Shown one piece after another: positions 1 to 5,756 of a stretch of DNA of 5,756 nt. Position numbers and translations under genes: made by a program. The stretch is taken from contig JAUVKA010000280.1 of the NCBI GenBank assembly GCA_030592205.1, positions 1 to 5,756 on the forward strand, given 5' to 3'. Each line of letters starts with the position of its first letter. Within the stretch, counting starts at the first letter, position 1. The stretch comes from Bacteroidota bacterium (GTDB taxonomy: Bacteria; Bacteroidota; Bacteroidia; Bacteroidales; UBA12481). The notes below the pieces were generated by a model. That model saw nothing but the letters and a program-made list of their open reading frames with translations. It was not told the DNA's origin and ran no database searches.

Positions 1-334
1 CCTTCATGTGTTTTCCTATATCCGCTGCCACTCCTAATACATATTGCAAATCAGCACTGCCATCTTCGTCAGGAGGAGTCCCCACAGCAATAAATGCAGC
101 TTCTGCATCGATAAGGCTTTCTTCAAGGTTTGTAGTAAAGAATAAACGTTTCTTCTCCACATTCTTCTTGATCATGACTTCAAGACCTGGTTCATAAATA
201 GGCACTTGCCCTTGATTCAGTAAGTTGATCTTATTTTCATCAACATCAACACAAGTGACAATAATTCCTGACTCAGCAAAGCAAGTCCCAGTTACTAAGC
301 CTACGTAACCTGTACCGACAATGGATATTTTCAT
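1..334 (-). CDS. ugd: UDP-glucose 6-dehydrogenase, N-terminal part (runs off left edge)
   Basis: The reverse strand opens with ATG at 334 and stays open for 111 codons to the window edge. The start MKISIVGTGYVGLVTG is the NAD-binding Rossmann motif (G7, G9, G12) typical of the UDP-glucose/GDP-mannose dehydrogenase family. VDVDENKI (29-36) follows with the acidic residue that binds the NAD ribose (D30), then PIYEPGLE (45-52) and AVGTPPDEDGSAD (83-95), both family signatures. The YEPGL and GTPP...DGSAD pattern fits UDP-glucose 6-dehydrogenase best. Known family chemistry is NAD-dependent oxidation of UDP-glucose to UDP-glucuronate in the cytoplasm, feeding surface polysaccharide synthesis. The catalytic Cys and the C-terminal domain lie outside the window, so a related UDP-sugar dehydrogenase cannot be fully excluded. 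It lies 165 bp downstream of the porin gene on the same strand and may have its own promoter. No Shine-Dalgarno sequence is visible. Confidence 0.92.
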   Translation of the reverse strand, partial: MKISIVGTGYVGLVTGTCFAESGIIVTCVDVDENKINLLNQGQVPIYEPGLEVMIKKNVEKKRLFFTTNLEESLIDAEAAFIAVGTPPDEDGSADLQYVLGVAADIGKHMK

Positions 335-374
335 AGATAATTTAATTTATGGCATTCTACTAAAATGCAAGTAT

Positions 375-399
375 AGGAAATTTTTTCCCAAGATTTCCT
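375..399 (-). repeat. Imperfectly placed inverted repeat upstream of ugd
   Basis: AGGAAAT (375-381) and ATTTCCT (393-399) are perfect 7-bp inverted arms around an 11-nt spacer. The site is 41-65 bp upstream of the ugd start codon on the coding strand. A competing smaller hairpin (GGAAA/TTTCC, 376-388) uses the same left arm. It could be an operator or a leader hairpin, but it is AT-rich and short, so chance is a real alternative. It is not a convincing terminator for the upstream porin gene: in the porin direction the right arm is followed by ATACTTGC, not a T-run. Confidence 0.25.
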
Positions 400-499
400 G
401 AGAATTGATAGCCTGTGATATGTAAAGATACTTATTTTGGAATGTTTGACCGGGGTGCTTGTAATTTGGTGATACACCCTTTAAAATATAGAAATTCTA

Positions 500-1495
500 C
501 TAGATTCTAATCTCCATATTCAGAAAGATATAGGATGCCCGAATATTAGTTGAATTGCTGGTCCAGTTCTGATAATTCAGAGACAGTTTAAGAAATTTCT
601 GTGGCTGGAATTGCAAACCGCCTATAATGGCTCTTCCATCATTAGAATTATTCCAGCTGGTGTCAAAATCTTCCAGGGTATTTGATGCAAGATGATCATA
701 GCGGCAAAATACCTCCCACTTTTTGTTTAGGTCATACATCCCAAAAACTGAAAATCCAAATCTGTCATGATCCTCTTCGAAGGATTCATTGTATCCATAA
801 ACAATTTCACCACCGAGGTGAAAATGATCCTCATAATTATAACCAAGGTAATATGACAAAGTTTGCCGGGGTGATGATTCAGTAATAATGTCGTAATAAA
901 CTCTTGAAATCCAATTGGTAGAGATATTCCAGGTAAGTCCGGCTGCATATTTAAATTTATCATCGAGTTGAGGCTTTTTATAACCCTCTCCATTTGTAAC
1001 AGTTAAATCCATAGAGAGATTGTTGAGGAGATTGTATCCAAACATAAGACCTATGTCTGCTTTTGGCCCATATTTATACTTATCCTGATAAGAATTCCAG
1101 ATGTAACGGTGGGACCAATTCTTTTCCTGTAAATCGAATTGGGACATGTTAATCACTCCGGCATTTATCCAGAATTTATTAGTTTTATATTGAATATATG
1201 CGTTTTTAAAATATGCGTATCTGTAAATTGTTGAATTTTCTCCGAGGTCTTTCGGGCTGCCAATGTCTATTTTAACAACTGTCTTAAAATGTTCATTGAG
1301 CTGAAATTGATATCCCAAATAGGCTCTTTTAATCTCAAAAGCATTAAACTCGTTGACTGATTTGGATATACCATGATGGAAGTTGCCAAAGATCCTTACA
1401 ATTGGTTTACCCACCGGTTTGAATTCGTCCTGGCTCATGACCTGGAATCCAGTTCCAAAGAATAATAAAAGTGTGATTATAATGCCCTTTTTCAT
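500..1495 (-). CDS. Outer-membrane beta-barrel porin, OprO/OprP-like
   Basis: The 331-aa protein starts with a signal peptide: MKKG, then a hydrophobic core IIITLLLFFGTGF, and a likely signal peptidase I site VMS|QDEF after S21. The mature part has no transmembrane helix. It is rich in Tyr, Trp, Phe and Asn and shows alternating polar/hydrophobic strands separated by turns (for example FEIKRAYLGYQFQLNEHFK at 53-71 and KFWINAGVINMSQ at 107-119). This is characteristic of an outer-membrane barrel. The segment IKRAYLGYQFQLNEHFKTVVKID resembles the early strands of phosphate-selective porin O/P family proteins of Bacteroidota, although the protein is shorter than classical OprP (about 400 aa or more). 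The C-terminus ends in ..FLNMEIRI rather than the terminal Phe common in proteobacterial barrels. The substrate cannot be told from sequence. ATG at 1495 is chosen because it places the signal peptide at the N-terminus. The gene is transcribed divergently from the aminotransferase and ends 165 bp before ugd. Confidence 0.75.
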   Translation of the reverse strand: MKKGIIITLLLFFGTGFQVMSQDEFKPVGKPIVRIFGNFHHGISKSVNEFNAFEIKRAYLGYQFQLNEHFKTVVKIDIGSPKDLGENSTIYRYAYFKNAYIQYKTNKFWINAGVINMSQFDLQEKNWSHRYIWNSYQDKYKYGPKADIGLMFGYNLLNNLSMDLTVTNGEGYKKPQLDDKFKYAAGLTWNISTNWISRVYYDIITESSPRQTLSYYLGYNYEDHFHLGGEIVYGYNESFEEDHDRFGFSVFGMYDLNKKWEVFCRYDHLASNTLEDFDTSWNNSNDGRAIIGGLQFQPQKFLKLSLNYQNWTSNSTNIRASYIFLNMEIRI

Positions 1496-1502
1496 ATAGA
1501 TT

Positions 1503-1522
1503 TATTTTCGTGTTCGAAAATA
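1503..1522. repeat. Perfect 8-bp inverted repeat in the porin leader
   Basis: TATTTTCG (1503-1510) and CGAAAATA (1515-1522) are perfect inverted arms around the 4-nt spacer TGTT. The site ends 8 bp upstream of the porin start codon (1495) on the minus strand. In the porin mRNA it would form an 8-bp hairpin with an AACA tetraloop close to the translation start. As DNA it would be a 20-bp palindromic operator in the divergent region between the porin and aminotransferase genes. Either role is inference; only the symmetry is seen. Confidence 0.5.
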
Positions 1523-1544
1523 CAGAATATTACAAATTAATAAT

Positions 1545-1555
1545 CCTGATTCAGG
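1545..1555. repeat. Short palindrome in the divergent intergenic region
   Basis: CCTGA-T-TCAGG is an 11-bp odd-centred palindrome, 50 bp upstream of the porin start and about 118 bp upstream of the aminotransferase start. Its position would suit a regulator binding site for either gene, but arms of 5 bp occur often by chance. No matching second copy was seen in the region. Confidence 0.2.
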
Positions 1556-1672
1556 TAAACATTTATCGACATCTTATTAAGTATTATGATTCATTTTATC
1601 TTCATTGGAAATCTATCTTGGTGCCCAGATAATTAAAGGCTTATAATTACTTTTACAAATCAATATAAAGCT

Positions 1673-2836
1673 ATGAAAGGAAATGATGATTTTGAATCCG
1701 TATCATGGATTGCGTACATGAGCAACAAAGTAAAATCAGGAGGAGGGATTAATCTCGCTCAGGGTTTGCCCGGTTTTGATCCTCCTGGGAAATTGCTTCA
1801 GATCCTTCACGATATTAGTTTGGATTCTATCCATCAATATCCCCCTGGAAATGGGCATCCGGAACTTGTAAACCAGATTTGCAATAGTTACTATTATAAT
1901 AAGCCCCTGAGCCAAGAGGAGGTTTTGATAGTTCAAGGTGCCACGGAAGCTATTAGCTTGGTTTATACCTATATGATACATCGGTTTGGGAATAATTGGA
2001 GTTCTCTGGCTTTTGATCCGGTTTATGAAAGCTATAAGGAATTACCAAAAATCTTCGATAATGAAATAATAAGGGTGCCATTTGCAAAAGGTGGATTGAT
2101 CGACAAGACAGAGCTTGAAAAACATATTTCCAGCAAAGATGTTAAACTTGTTTTCGTTAATTCTCCTGGTAATCCTTATGGAAAGATATGGACAAAGGAA
2201 GAATTTGAATGGCTCTTTTTCCTGGCTGACAAATATGATTTCTATATTCTTCTGGATGCCGTATACAAGGACCTTCACTTTGGAGATGTCCCCCCATACC
2301 TTCCGTTTGAATTGAGCCGGGAAAGGCTTTTCTATGTAAACAGCTTTTCCAAAATGCTGTCTGTTACTGGTTGGAGAGTGGGCTACTTGATAACTGAAAA
2401 GAGTTTGATGAGGGATATCAGGTCAATTCATGACTATACAGGTTTGTGCGCGCCATCAATTCTGCAATATGCAATTTCAGATTATCTGGCCTCGAGTACA
2501 TATGCTAAGGATTATCTTCAGGATATCAGGCAAAAACTCTCTGATAATTATCATTTTATGCAATCAGAATTAGAAAAATCAGGCTTTAATATTGAACCTG
2601 CCGGGGGAGGGTATTTTGTCTGGTGTCGTTTGCCGGAAAATGTTGGAAATGGAATCGAATTTTCCAAACAACTTTATGCCAGGCAAAAAGTTGGCGTGGT
2701 TCCAGGTATCCATTTTTCTTCAGAGGCCGAAAATTGGATTAGAATCAATATTGCAAAAGAAAAAGATGAACTCACTGAAGCTCTGTATCGTATTTATACC
2801 TTTTTGAATAGACAAGATGCTGATATGAAGAGTTAA
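1673..2836 (+). CDS. PLP-dependent aminotransferase, class I/II (methionine/kynurenine aminotransferase-like)
   Basis: This 387-aa cytoplasmic protein has the full motif set of fold-type I aminotransferases, at the usual family length. In order: INLAQGLPGFDPP (26-38) in the N-terminal substrate-binding arm; QYPPGNGHPEL (55-65) with the conserved Tyr; QGATEAI (88-94) at the PLP phosphate site; NSPGNPYG (163-170) with N167 contacting the cofactor ring; LDAVYKDL (194-201) with D195 and Y198; SFSKMLSVTGWRVGY (224-238) with Schiff-base lysine K227 and phosphate-binding R235; GGGYFVWCRLP (311-321); and WIRINIA (355-361) with R357, which binds the substrate alpha-carboxylate. The active site therefore looks intact. 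The LAQGLPGF and QYPPGNG segments resemble the methionine/kynurenine aminotransferase branch (YbdL, KAT) more than the AspC branch, so an amino acid to 2-oxo acid transfer is expected, but the substrate is not determined. One mild oddity is Ala196 where DEVY is common. ATG at 1673 gives a normal N-terminus; no Shine-Dalgarno is present. The gene ends 89 bp before rpsA, which has its own promoter. Confidence 0.93.
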   Translation: MKGNDDFESVSWIAYMSNKVKSGGGINLAQGLPGFDPPGKLLQILHDISLDSIHQYPPGNGHPELVNQICNSYYYNKPLSQEEVLIVQGATEAISLVYTYMIHRFGNNWSSLAFDPVYESYKELPKIFDNEIIRVPFAKGGLIDKTELEKHISSKDVKLVFVNSPGNPYGKIWTKEEFEWLFFLADKYDFYILLDAVYKDLHFGDVPPYLPFELSRERLFYVNSFSKMLSVTGWRVGYLITEKSLMRDIRSIHDYTGLCAPSILQYAISDYLASSTYAKDYLQDIRQKLSDNYHFMQSELEKSGFNIEPAGGGYFVWCRLPENVGNGIEFSKQLYARQKVGVVPGIHFSSEAENWIRINIAKEKDELTEALYRIYTFLNRQDADMKS

Positions 2837-2839
2837 AGG

Positions 2840-2870
2840 TTTGATAGTGAATAAATTTATATTATCTTTG
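2840..2870 (+). promoter_or_regulatory. Bacteroidota-type sigma-ABfr promoter for rpsA-rnz
   Basis: TTTG (2840-2843) and TATCTTTG (2863-2870) match exactly the -33 TTTG and -7 TAnnTTTG consensus of the primary sigma factor of Bacteroidota, with a 19-nt spacer in the expected range. Transcription would begin near 2875-2878, giving a 5' leader of about 50 nt before the ATG at 2926. The -33 box lies just 4 nt after the stop codon of the aminotransferase, and no terminator lies between, so read-through from upstream could add to expression. A perfect consensus fits the high demand for ribosomal protein S1. Confidence 0.87.
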
Positions 2871-2894
2871 CGCCCGTGTTTACCAAATATATTG

Positions 2895-2923
2895 TCTAAC
2901 CCACTAATTAATTGATTGTTAGA
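2895..2923 (+). promoter_or_regulatory. Possible leader hairpin next to the rpsA start codon
   Basis: TCTAAC (2895-2900) and GTTAGA (2918-2923) are perfectly complementary 6-nt arms around a 17-nt A/U-rich loop. The 3' arm ends 2 nt before the ATG at 2926, so folding would enclose the ribosome standby region. Ribosomal protein S1 is known to repress its own mRNA in E. coli, and S1 prefers A/U-rich single-stranded RNA, so the loop and flank would suit such control. The stem is short and AT-rich, and the role is inference. Confidence 0.3.
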
Positions 2924-2925
2924 AG

Positions 2926-5601
2926 ATGTCAGAAAAAGATTTAAAAAACCAAAACGAAGAAGCTGCTGAGCTTAAAGAACAGCCTCAGACTGAAGAGGCT
3001 AATGAGCTGAAAACCGAGGAAGCTGCTACCGAAGAAACTGTTACTGAAGTTACTGAAGAGTCTGTGACCGAAGAACCTGCTGTTGAGGAAGCTAAAACTG
3101 AAGAACCGGTTTCAGAAGAAACCAAAAGCGAAACTGCTGCTGAAGTTACTGAAGAGTCTGTGACCGAAGAACCTGTTGTTGAGGAAGCTAAAACTGAAGA
3201 ACCGGTTTCCGAAGAAACCAAAAGCGAAACTACTGAAAAAGCAGAAGAAATTGCAGAAATCCCCTCAACTGAAGTTTCAGAAGTTGCTGACGATGAAGCT
3301 CCATCTACTGAGCCCTCTGAAGTAGCAAGTGAAGATTCAAAAGAGGATGAAAAAATTGATAGCATCCTTGAGGACGGTGAGAAAGAAGAAAAGCATGTAG
3401 AAAAAACTATTGATGTTGCTGATTTCGATTGGGACAGTTACACATCTGATCATGATGACTACACTCCTGAGGAAAGAGCTAAGCTGGAAAATATTTTTGA
3501 CGAAACTTTGTCAACCGTAGCGGTTAATGAAGTGGTGGAGGGCTCAGTTGTTTCAATGAACAAACGTGAAGTAGTAATCAACATTGGATATAAGTCAGAA
3601 GGTATCGTTAGTTTGAATGAATTCAGATACAACCCTGAACTCCAGCCTGGAGATCCAGTTGAAGTTTATGTTGAAACCCTGGAGGACAGAACAGGACAAT
3701 TACTTCTCTCTCATAAAAAAGCCAGAGTTTTACGTTCCTGGGATAGAGTTAACCAGGCTCATGATCAAAGTGAGATTATCAAAGGTTTTATCAAGTGCCG
3801 TACTAAGGGAGGTATGATTGTTGACGTGTTTGGCATTGAAGCATTCCTTCCCGGATCACAGATTGACGTTAAGCCCATCCGGGATTACGATGTCTATGTC
3901 GGAAAAACTATGGAATTCAAGGTTGTAAAGATCAACAAGGAATTCAAGAATGTTGTGGTTTCTCACAAGGCCCTGATTGAGGCTGAACTGGAAATTCAAA
4001 AACAAGAAATAATTTCCAAACTTGAAAAAGGACAGGTACTTGAAGGTACCGTCAAGAATATTACTTCCTATGGTGTATTTATCGATCTGGGCGGTGTTGA
4101 TGGACTAATTCACATAACCGACCTTTCATGGGGCAGAGTTAATCATCCGGAAGAAGTTGTTGAGCTCGATGAGAAGATCAATGTTGTTATTCTTGATTTT
4201 GATGACAATAAGAAGCGTATTGCCCTGGGTAAAAAGCAGTTAACTCCTCATCCGTGGGATTCTCTTGATGAGAAACTGAAGGTTGGAGATAAGGTTAAGG
4301 GTAAGGTTGTTGTGATGGCAGATTATGGTGCCTTTGTTGAAATTGCACCTGGAGTTGAAGGTTTGATACATGTTTCTGAAATGTCCTGGTCACAACACTT
4401 GCGTAGTGCTCAGGAATTCCTCAAAGTTGGTGACGAAGTGGAGGCACAAGTTCTGACGATGGATCGGGAGGATCGCAAAATGTCTCTCGGAATGAAGCAA
4501 TTACGCGAGGATCCTTGGTCTACTATTGACGATAGATATAAGCTCAACACCAAGCATTCTGCTAAGGTTCGTAATTTTACCGGATTCGGTATTTTTGTTG
4601 AGATAGAAGAGGGAGTTGATGGTCTTATTCATATTTCTGATCTTTCGTGGACCAAGAAAATCAAACATCCTGCCGAATTCTGTTCCATCAATGATCAAAT
4701 AGATGTGGTTGTACTTGAAATTGATAAGGAAAACCGTCGTTTGAGCCTTGGTCATAAGCAATTAGAGGAAAATCCCTGGGATGTTTTCGAAACCTTATTC
4801 AAAGAAGGTTCTGTACACGAAGGTACGATAGTTAGTATTTTTGACCGTGGTGCTGTTATCACCCTGCCTTATGGAGTGGAAGGTTTTGCAACCCCACGTC
4901 ATCTTGTTAAGGAAGATAATAGTCAGGCAAAGGTTGATGAAAAGTTGGAATTCAAAGTTATTGAGTTCAATAAATCTGCTAAGCGTATTATTTTATCGCA
5001 CAGCCGTATTTTTGAAGATGAAAAAAGAGCTGAAGTTGCAGTTGAGCGTAAAGCTAAATCTTCAGGTGCTTCAAAGGGCATGAAAAAGGTTAAGCAGAGT
5101 CTTGAGGCTACAACTCTTGGTGATATAACTGATCTGGCTGCTTTAAAATCTAAGATGGAGATGGCTGAAAAGATTGATTCACAATCTTTGAAAGCAAAAC
5201 CAACTCCTAAAGCCAAAAAGATTGAAGAGCCTGTGAAAGAAGAAAAGGCTGTAGCTGAAGAAGTGGTTGAAAAGCCTGCGAAAAAAGAAAAGGCTGTAGC
5301 TGAAGAAGTGGTTGAAAAGCCTGTTAAGGTAAAAAAAGCTGTTTCAAAGAAGGCCGCTCCTAAGAAGGTTGTGAAGGAAGTTAAGGAAGTTGCAGAGGAA
5401 ACCAAAAAGCCTGTTGATAAGGTCAAAGAAGTAGAAGAAAAAGCGGAGAAGAAGGCTGAAGTGAAGGAGGAGAAAGCTGAGAAGTCTGAGCCTGCTAAGA
5501 AAAAGGCCACTAAGGCTCCGGCAAAAAAAGCCCCTGCTAAAAAGCCTGCTGCTAAAAAGACCAAAACAGGCGAAGCTAAGGATGATAAGAAGGATGCATA
5601 A
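2926..5601 (+). CDS. rpsA: Ribosomal protein S1, enlarged, with acidic N-terminal arm and basic C-terminal tail
   Basis: The 891-aa protein has a conserved core with six S1 (OB-fold RNA-binding) domains at about residues 204-264, 283-349, 370-436, 456-525, 544-612 and 630-693. Domains 3-5 carry the classic pattern GxVxxxxxYGxFV...GVxGLIHxSDLSW followed by RxxLGxKQL. The number of domains matches E. coli S1 (557 aa), and the sequence of the core, including KGGMIVDVFGIEAFLPGSQ (294-312), is Bacteroidota type. S1 acts on the 30S subunit, binding and unfolding mRNA for initiation, which matters in a group with few Shine-Dalgarno leaders. The family-typical part begins near DFDWDSY (166-172) and ends near LAALKSKMEMAEK (737-749). 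Outside it are a Glu/Thr/Val/Ala-rich acidic arm (about 10-160) and a Lys/Ala/Glu-rich tail (about 755-891) ending in histone-H1-like PAKKAPAKKPAAKK repeats. Both arms are probably disordered and contain internal duplications. A strong promoter precedes it and its stop overlaps the rnz start. Confidence 0.97.
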   Translation: MSEKDLKNQNEEAAELKEQPQTEEANELKTEEAATEETVTEVTEESVTEEPAVEEAKTEEPVSEETKSETAAEVTEESVTEEPVVEEAKTEEPVSEETKSETTEKAEEIAEIPSTEVSEVADDEAPSTEPSEVASEDSKEDEKIDSILEDGEKEEKHVEKTIDVADFDWDSYTSDHDDYTPEERAKLENIFDETLSTVAVNEVVEGSVVSMNKREVVINIGYKSEGIVSLNEFRYNPELQPGDPVEVYVETLEDRTGQLLLSHKKARVLRSWDRVNQAHDQSEIIKGFIKCRTKGGMIVDVFGIEAFLPGSQIDVKPIRDYDVYVGKTMEFKVVKINKEFKNVVVSHKALIEAELEIQKQEIISKLEKGQVLEGTVKNITSYGVFIDLGGVDGLIHITDLSWGRVNHPEEVVELDEKINVVILDFDDNKKRIALGKKQLTPHPWDSLDEKLKVGDKVKGKVVVMADYGAFVEIAPGVEGLIHVSEMSWSQHLRSAQEFLKVGDEVEAQVLTMDREDRKMSLGMKQLREDPWSTIDDRYKLNTKHSAKVRNFTGFGIFVEIEEGVDGLIHISDLSWTKKIKHPAEFCSINDQIDVVVLEIDKENRRLSLGHKQLEENPWDVFETLFKEGSVHEGTIVSIFDRGAVITLPYGVEGFATPRHLVKEDNSQAKVDEKLEFKVIEFNKSAKRIILSHSRIFEDEKRAEVAVERKAKSSGASKGMKKVKQSLEATTLGDITDLAALKSKMEMAEKIDSQSLKAKPTPKAKKIEEPVKEEKAVAEEVVEKPAKKEKAVAEEVVEKPVKVKKAVSKKAAPKKVVKEVKEVAEETKKPVDKVKEVEEKAEKKAEVKEEKAEKSEPAKKKATKAPAKKAPAKKPAAKKTKTGEAKDDKKDA
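3046..3237 (+). repeat. 96-bp in-frame tandem duplication in the S1 acidic arm
   Basis: Two adjacent 96-bp units, 3046-3141 and 3142-3237, encode near-identical 32-residue segments starting EVTEESVTEEP (residues 41-72 and 73-104). Across the first 90 bp only two bases differ (GCT/GTT and TCA/TCC); the remaining differences are in the last two codons. The near identity at synonymous positions indicates a recent duplication rather than selection for the same peptide. Confidence 0.9.
5229..5340 (+). repeat. 45-bp in-frame tandem repeat in the S1 basic tail
   Basis: A 45-bp unit is repeated about two and a half times. The stretch 5242-5278 is identical over 37 bp to 5287-5323. Each copy encodes EKAVAEEVVEKP plus a variable three-residue linker (residues about 773-787 and 788-802), and a diverged third copy follows as KKAVSKKAAPKK. 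As in the N-terminal arm, identity at the DNA level implies recent slippage or unequal recombination. Confidence 0.85.
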
Positions 5602-5756
5602 TGACTTTTTCCCTGACCATACTGGGAAGTAGTTCAGCATTACCTACATCAAATAGAGCTGTTACCGCTCATGTGCTTAATGTGCATGAGCGGTTCTTTT
5701 TAATAGATTGTGGCGAAGGAACCCAGATGCAAATTCGAAAATATCGCATCCGCTTC
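5601..5756 (+). CDS. rnz: Ribonuclease Z, N-terminal part (runs off right edge)
   Basis: ATG at 5601 opens a frame of 52 codons to the window edge. The peptide begins MTFSLTILGSSSALPTSNR and continues with LNVHERFFLIDCGEGTQMQ (26-44), which is the N-terminal signature of the RNase Z / ElaC family of metallo-beta-lactamase fold nucleases. Known function is endonucleolytic removal of the 3' trailer of precursor tRNAs in the cytoplasm. The zinc-binding HxHxDH motif lies past the right edge and cannot be checked. The start codon shares one base with the rpsA stop codon (TAATG), which suggests one transcript and translation by reinitiation. No Shine-Dalgarno or separate promoter was found within the 3' end of rpsA. 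A terminator-like hairpin lies inside the first third of the visible coding sequence. Confidence 0.95.
   Translation, partial: MTFSLTILGSSSALPTSNRAVTAHVLNVHERFFLIDCGEGTQMQIRKYRIRF
5664..5701 (+). terminator. Terminator-like hairpin inside the rnz coding sequence
   Basis: ACCGCTCATG (5664-5673) is perfectly complementary to CATGAGCGGT (5685-5694). The 11-nt interval can add a C-G pair and two G-U pairs (5674-5676 with 5682-5684), giving about 13 pairs and a 5-nt UUAAU loop. The right arm runs directly into TTCTTTTT (5694-5701). This is the layout of an intrinsic terminator on the plus strand, 63-100 nt after the rpsA stop codon. Its location within rnz codons 22-34 means that, if active, it would act as a partial terminator or attenuator between rpsA and most of rnz. 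Termination activity is not shown by sequence alone. Confidence 0.5.

Noticed and set aside
6..197. Plus-strand open frame of 63 codons at the left edge
   Set aside because: It lies opposite the clearly recognised ugd coding sequence and has no similarity to a known protein.
423..430. TATCTTTA on the minus strand as a ugd promoter element
   Set aside because: One mismatch to TAnnTTTG and no TTTG at the right distance upstream; AT-rich intergenic DNA gives such near matches often.
452..480. GGGTG...CACCC inverted repeat as a terminator after the porin gene
   Set aside because: The stem is only 5 bp with a 17-nt loop, and there is no T-run after it in the direction of porin transcription. A competing GGTG/CACC pairing also exists inside it.
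1648..1655. TACTTTTA as a -7 promoter element for the aminotransferase
   Set aside because: It matches TAnnTTTG at all but the last base, but there is no TTTG at a 19-21 nt spacing upstream (nearest CTTG is 27 nt away), and it would start transcription about 10 nt before the ATG.
2985..3365. Antisense open frame of 126 codons opposite the S1 acidic arm
   Set aside because: It is a Ser/Val/Thr-rich repeat that mirrors the Glu/Thr/Val repeats on the coding strand. It has no independent signal of coding.
5522..5540. A7 run in the rpsA tail as a possible -1 frameshift site leading into the rnz frame
   Set aside because: A -1 shift does enter the frame used by rnz, but it meets TAA at 5538-5540 after three codons, so no S1-RNase Z fusion can form. 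The run is explained by consecutive Lys codons.
4923..5564. Long antisense open frame of 213 codons opposite the 3' part of rpsA
   Set aside because: It is a low-complexity Ser/Phe/Ala/Thr-rich shadow produced by the Lys/Glu/Ala codons of the S1 tail, and has no recognisable domain, promoter or start context.

Overview
The window looks like chromosomal DNA from a member of the Bacteroidota, probably Bacteroidales-like. Three things point there: the ribosomal protein S1 core is of the Bacteroidota type, a textbook Bacteroidota promoter (TTTG, 19 nt, TAnnTTTG) sits in front of it, and genes lack strong Shine-Dalgarno sequences. There is no sign of a mobile element, CRISPR array, tRNA or rRNA, and no unknown multigene system is evident. 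Most of the content is housekeeping.

Layout. On the minus strand, 1-334 is the N-terminal third or so of UDP-glucose 6-dehydrogenase (it runs off the left edge), and 500-1495 is a secreted outer-membrane beta-barrel protein of porin type. A 177-bp divergent intergenic region with two small palindromes separates the porin from the plus-strand genes. On the plus strand, 1673-2836 is a fold-type I PLP-dependent aminotransferase. After an 89-bp gap containing the promoter, 2926-5601 encodes an enlarged ribosomal protein S1. At 5601 ribonuclease Z begins, overlapping the S1 stop codon (TAATG) and running off the right edge.

How the genes relate. rpsA and rnz form a probable operon in which a very abundant translation protein is followed by a low-abundance tRNA-processing nuclease. 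The 5' end of rnz contains a strong hairpin followed by a T-tract that resembles an intrinsic terminator. If it works as one, it would lower rnz expression relative to rpsA. The other genes have no obvious functional link to each other or to this operon.

The most notable features are: (1) the terminator-like hairpin inside the rnz reading frame; (2) the S1 protein at 891 aa, with a normal six-domain core flanked by a long acidic N-terminal arm and a long lysine/alanine-rich C-terminal tail, each containing a recent-looking internal DNA duplication; (3) a possible hairpin next to the rpsA start codon. All regulatory interpretations are inferences from sequence alone.
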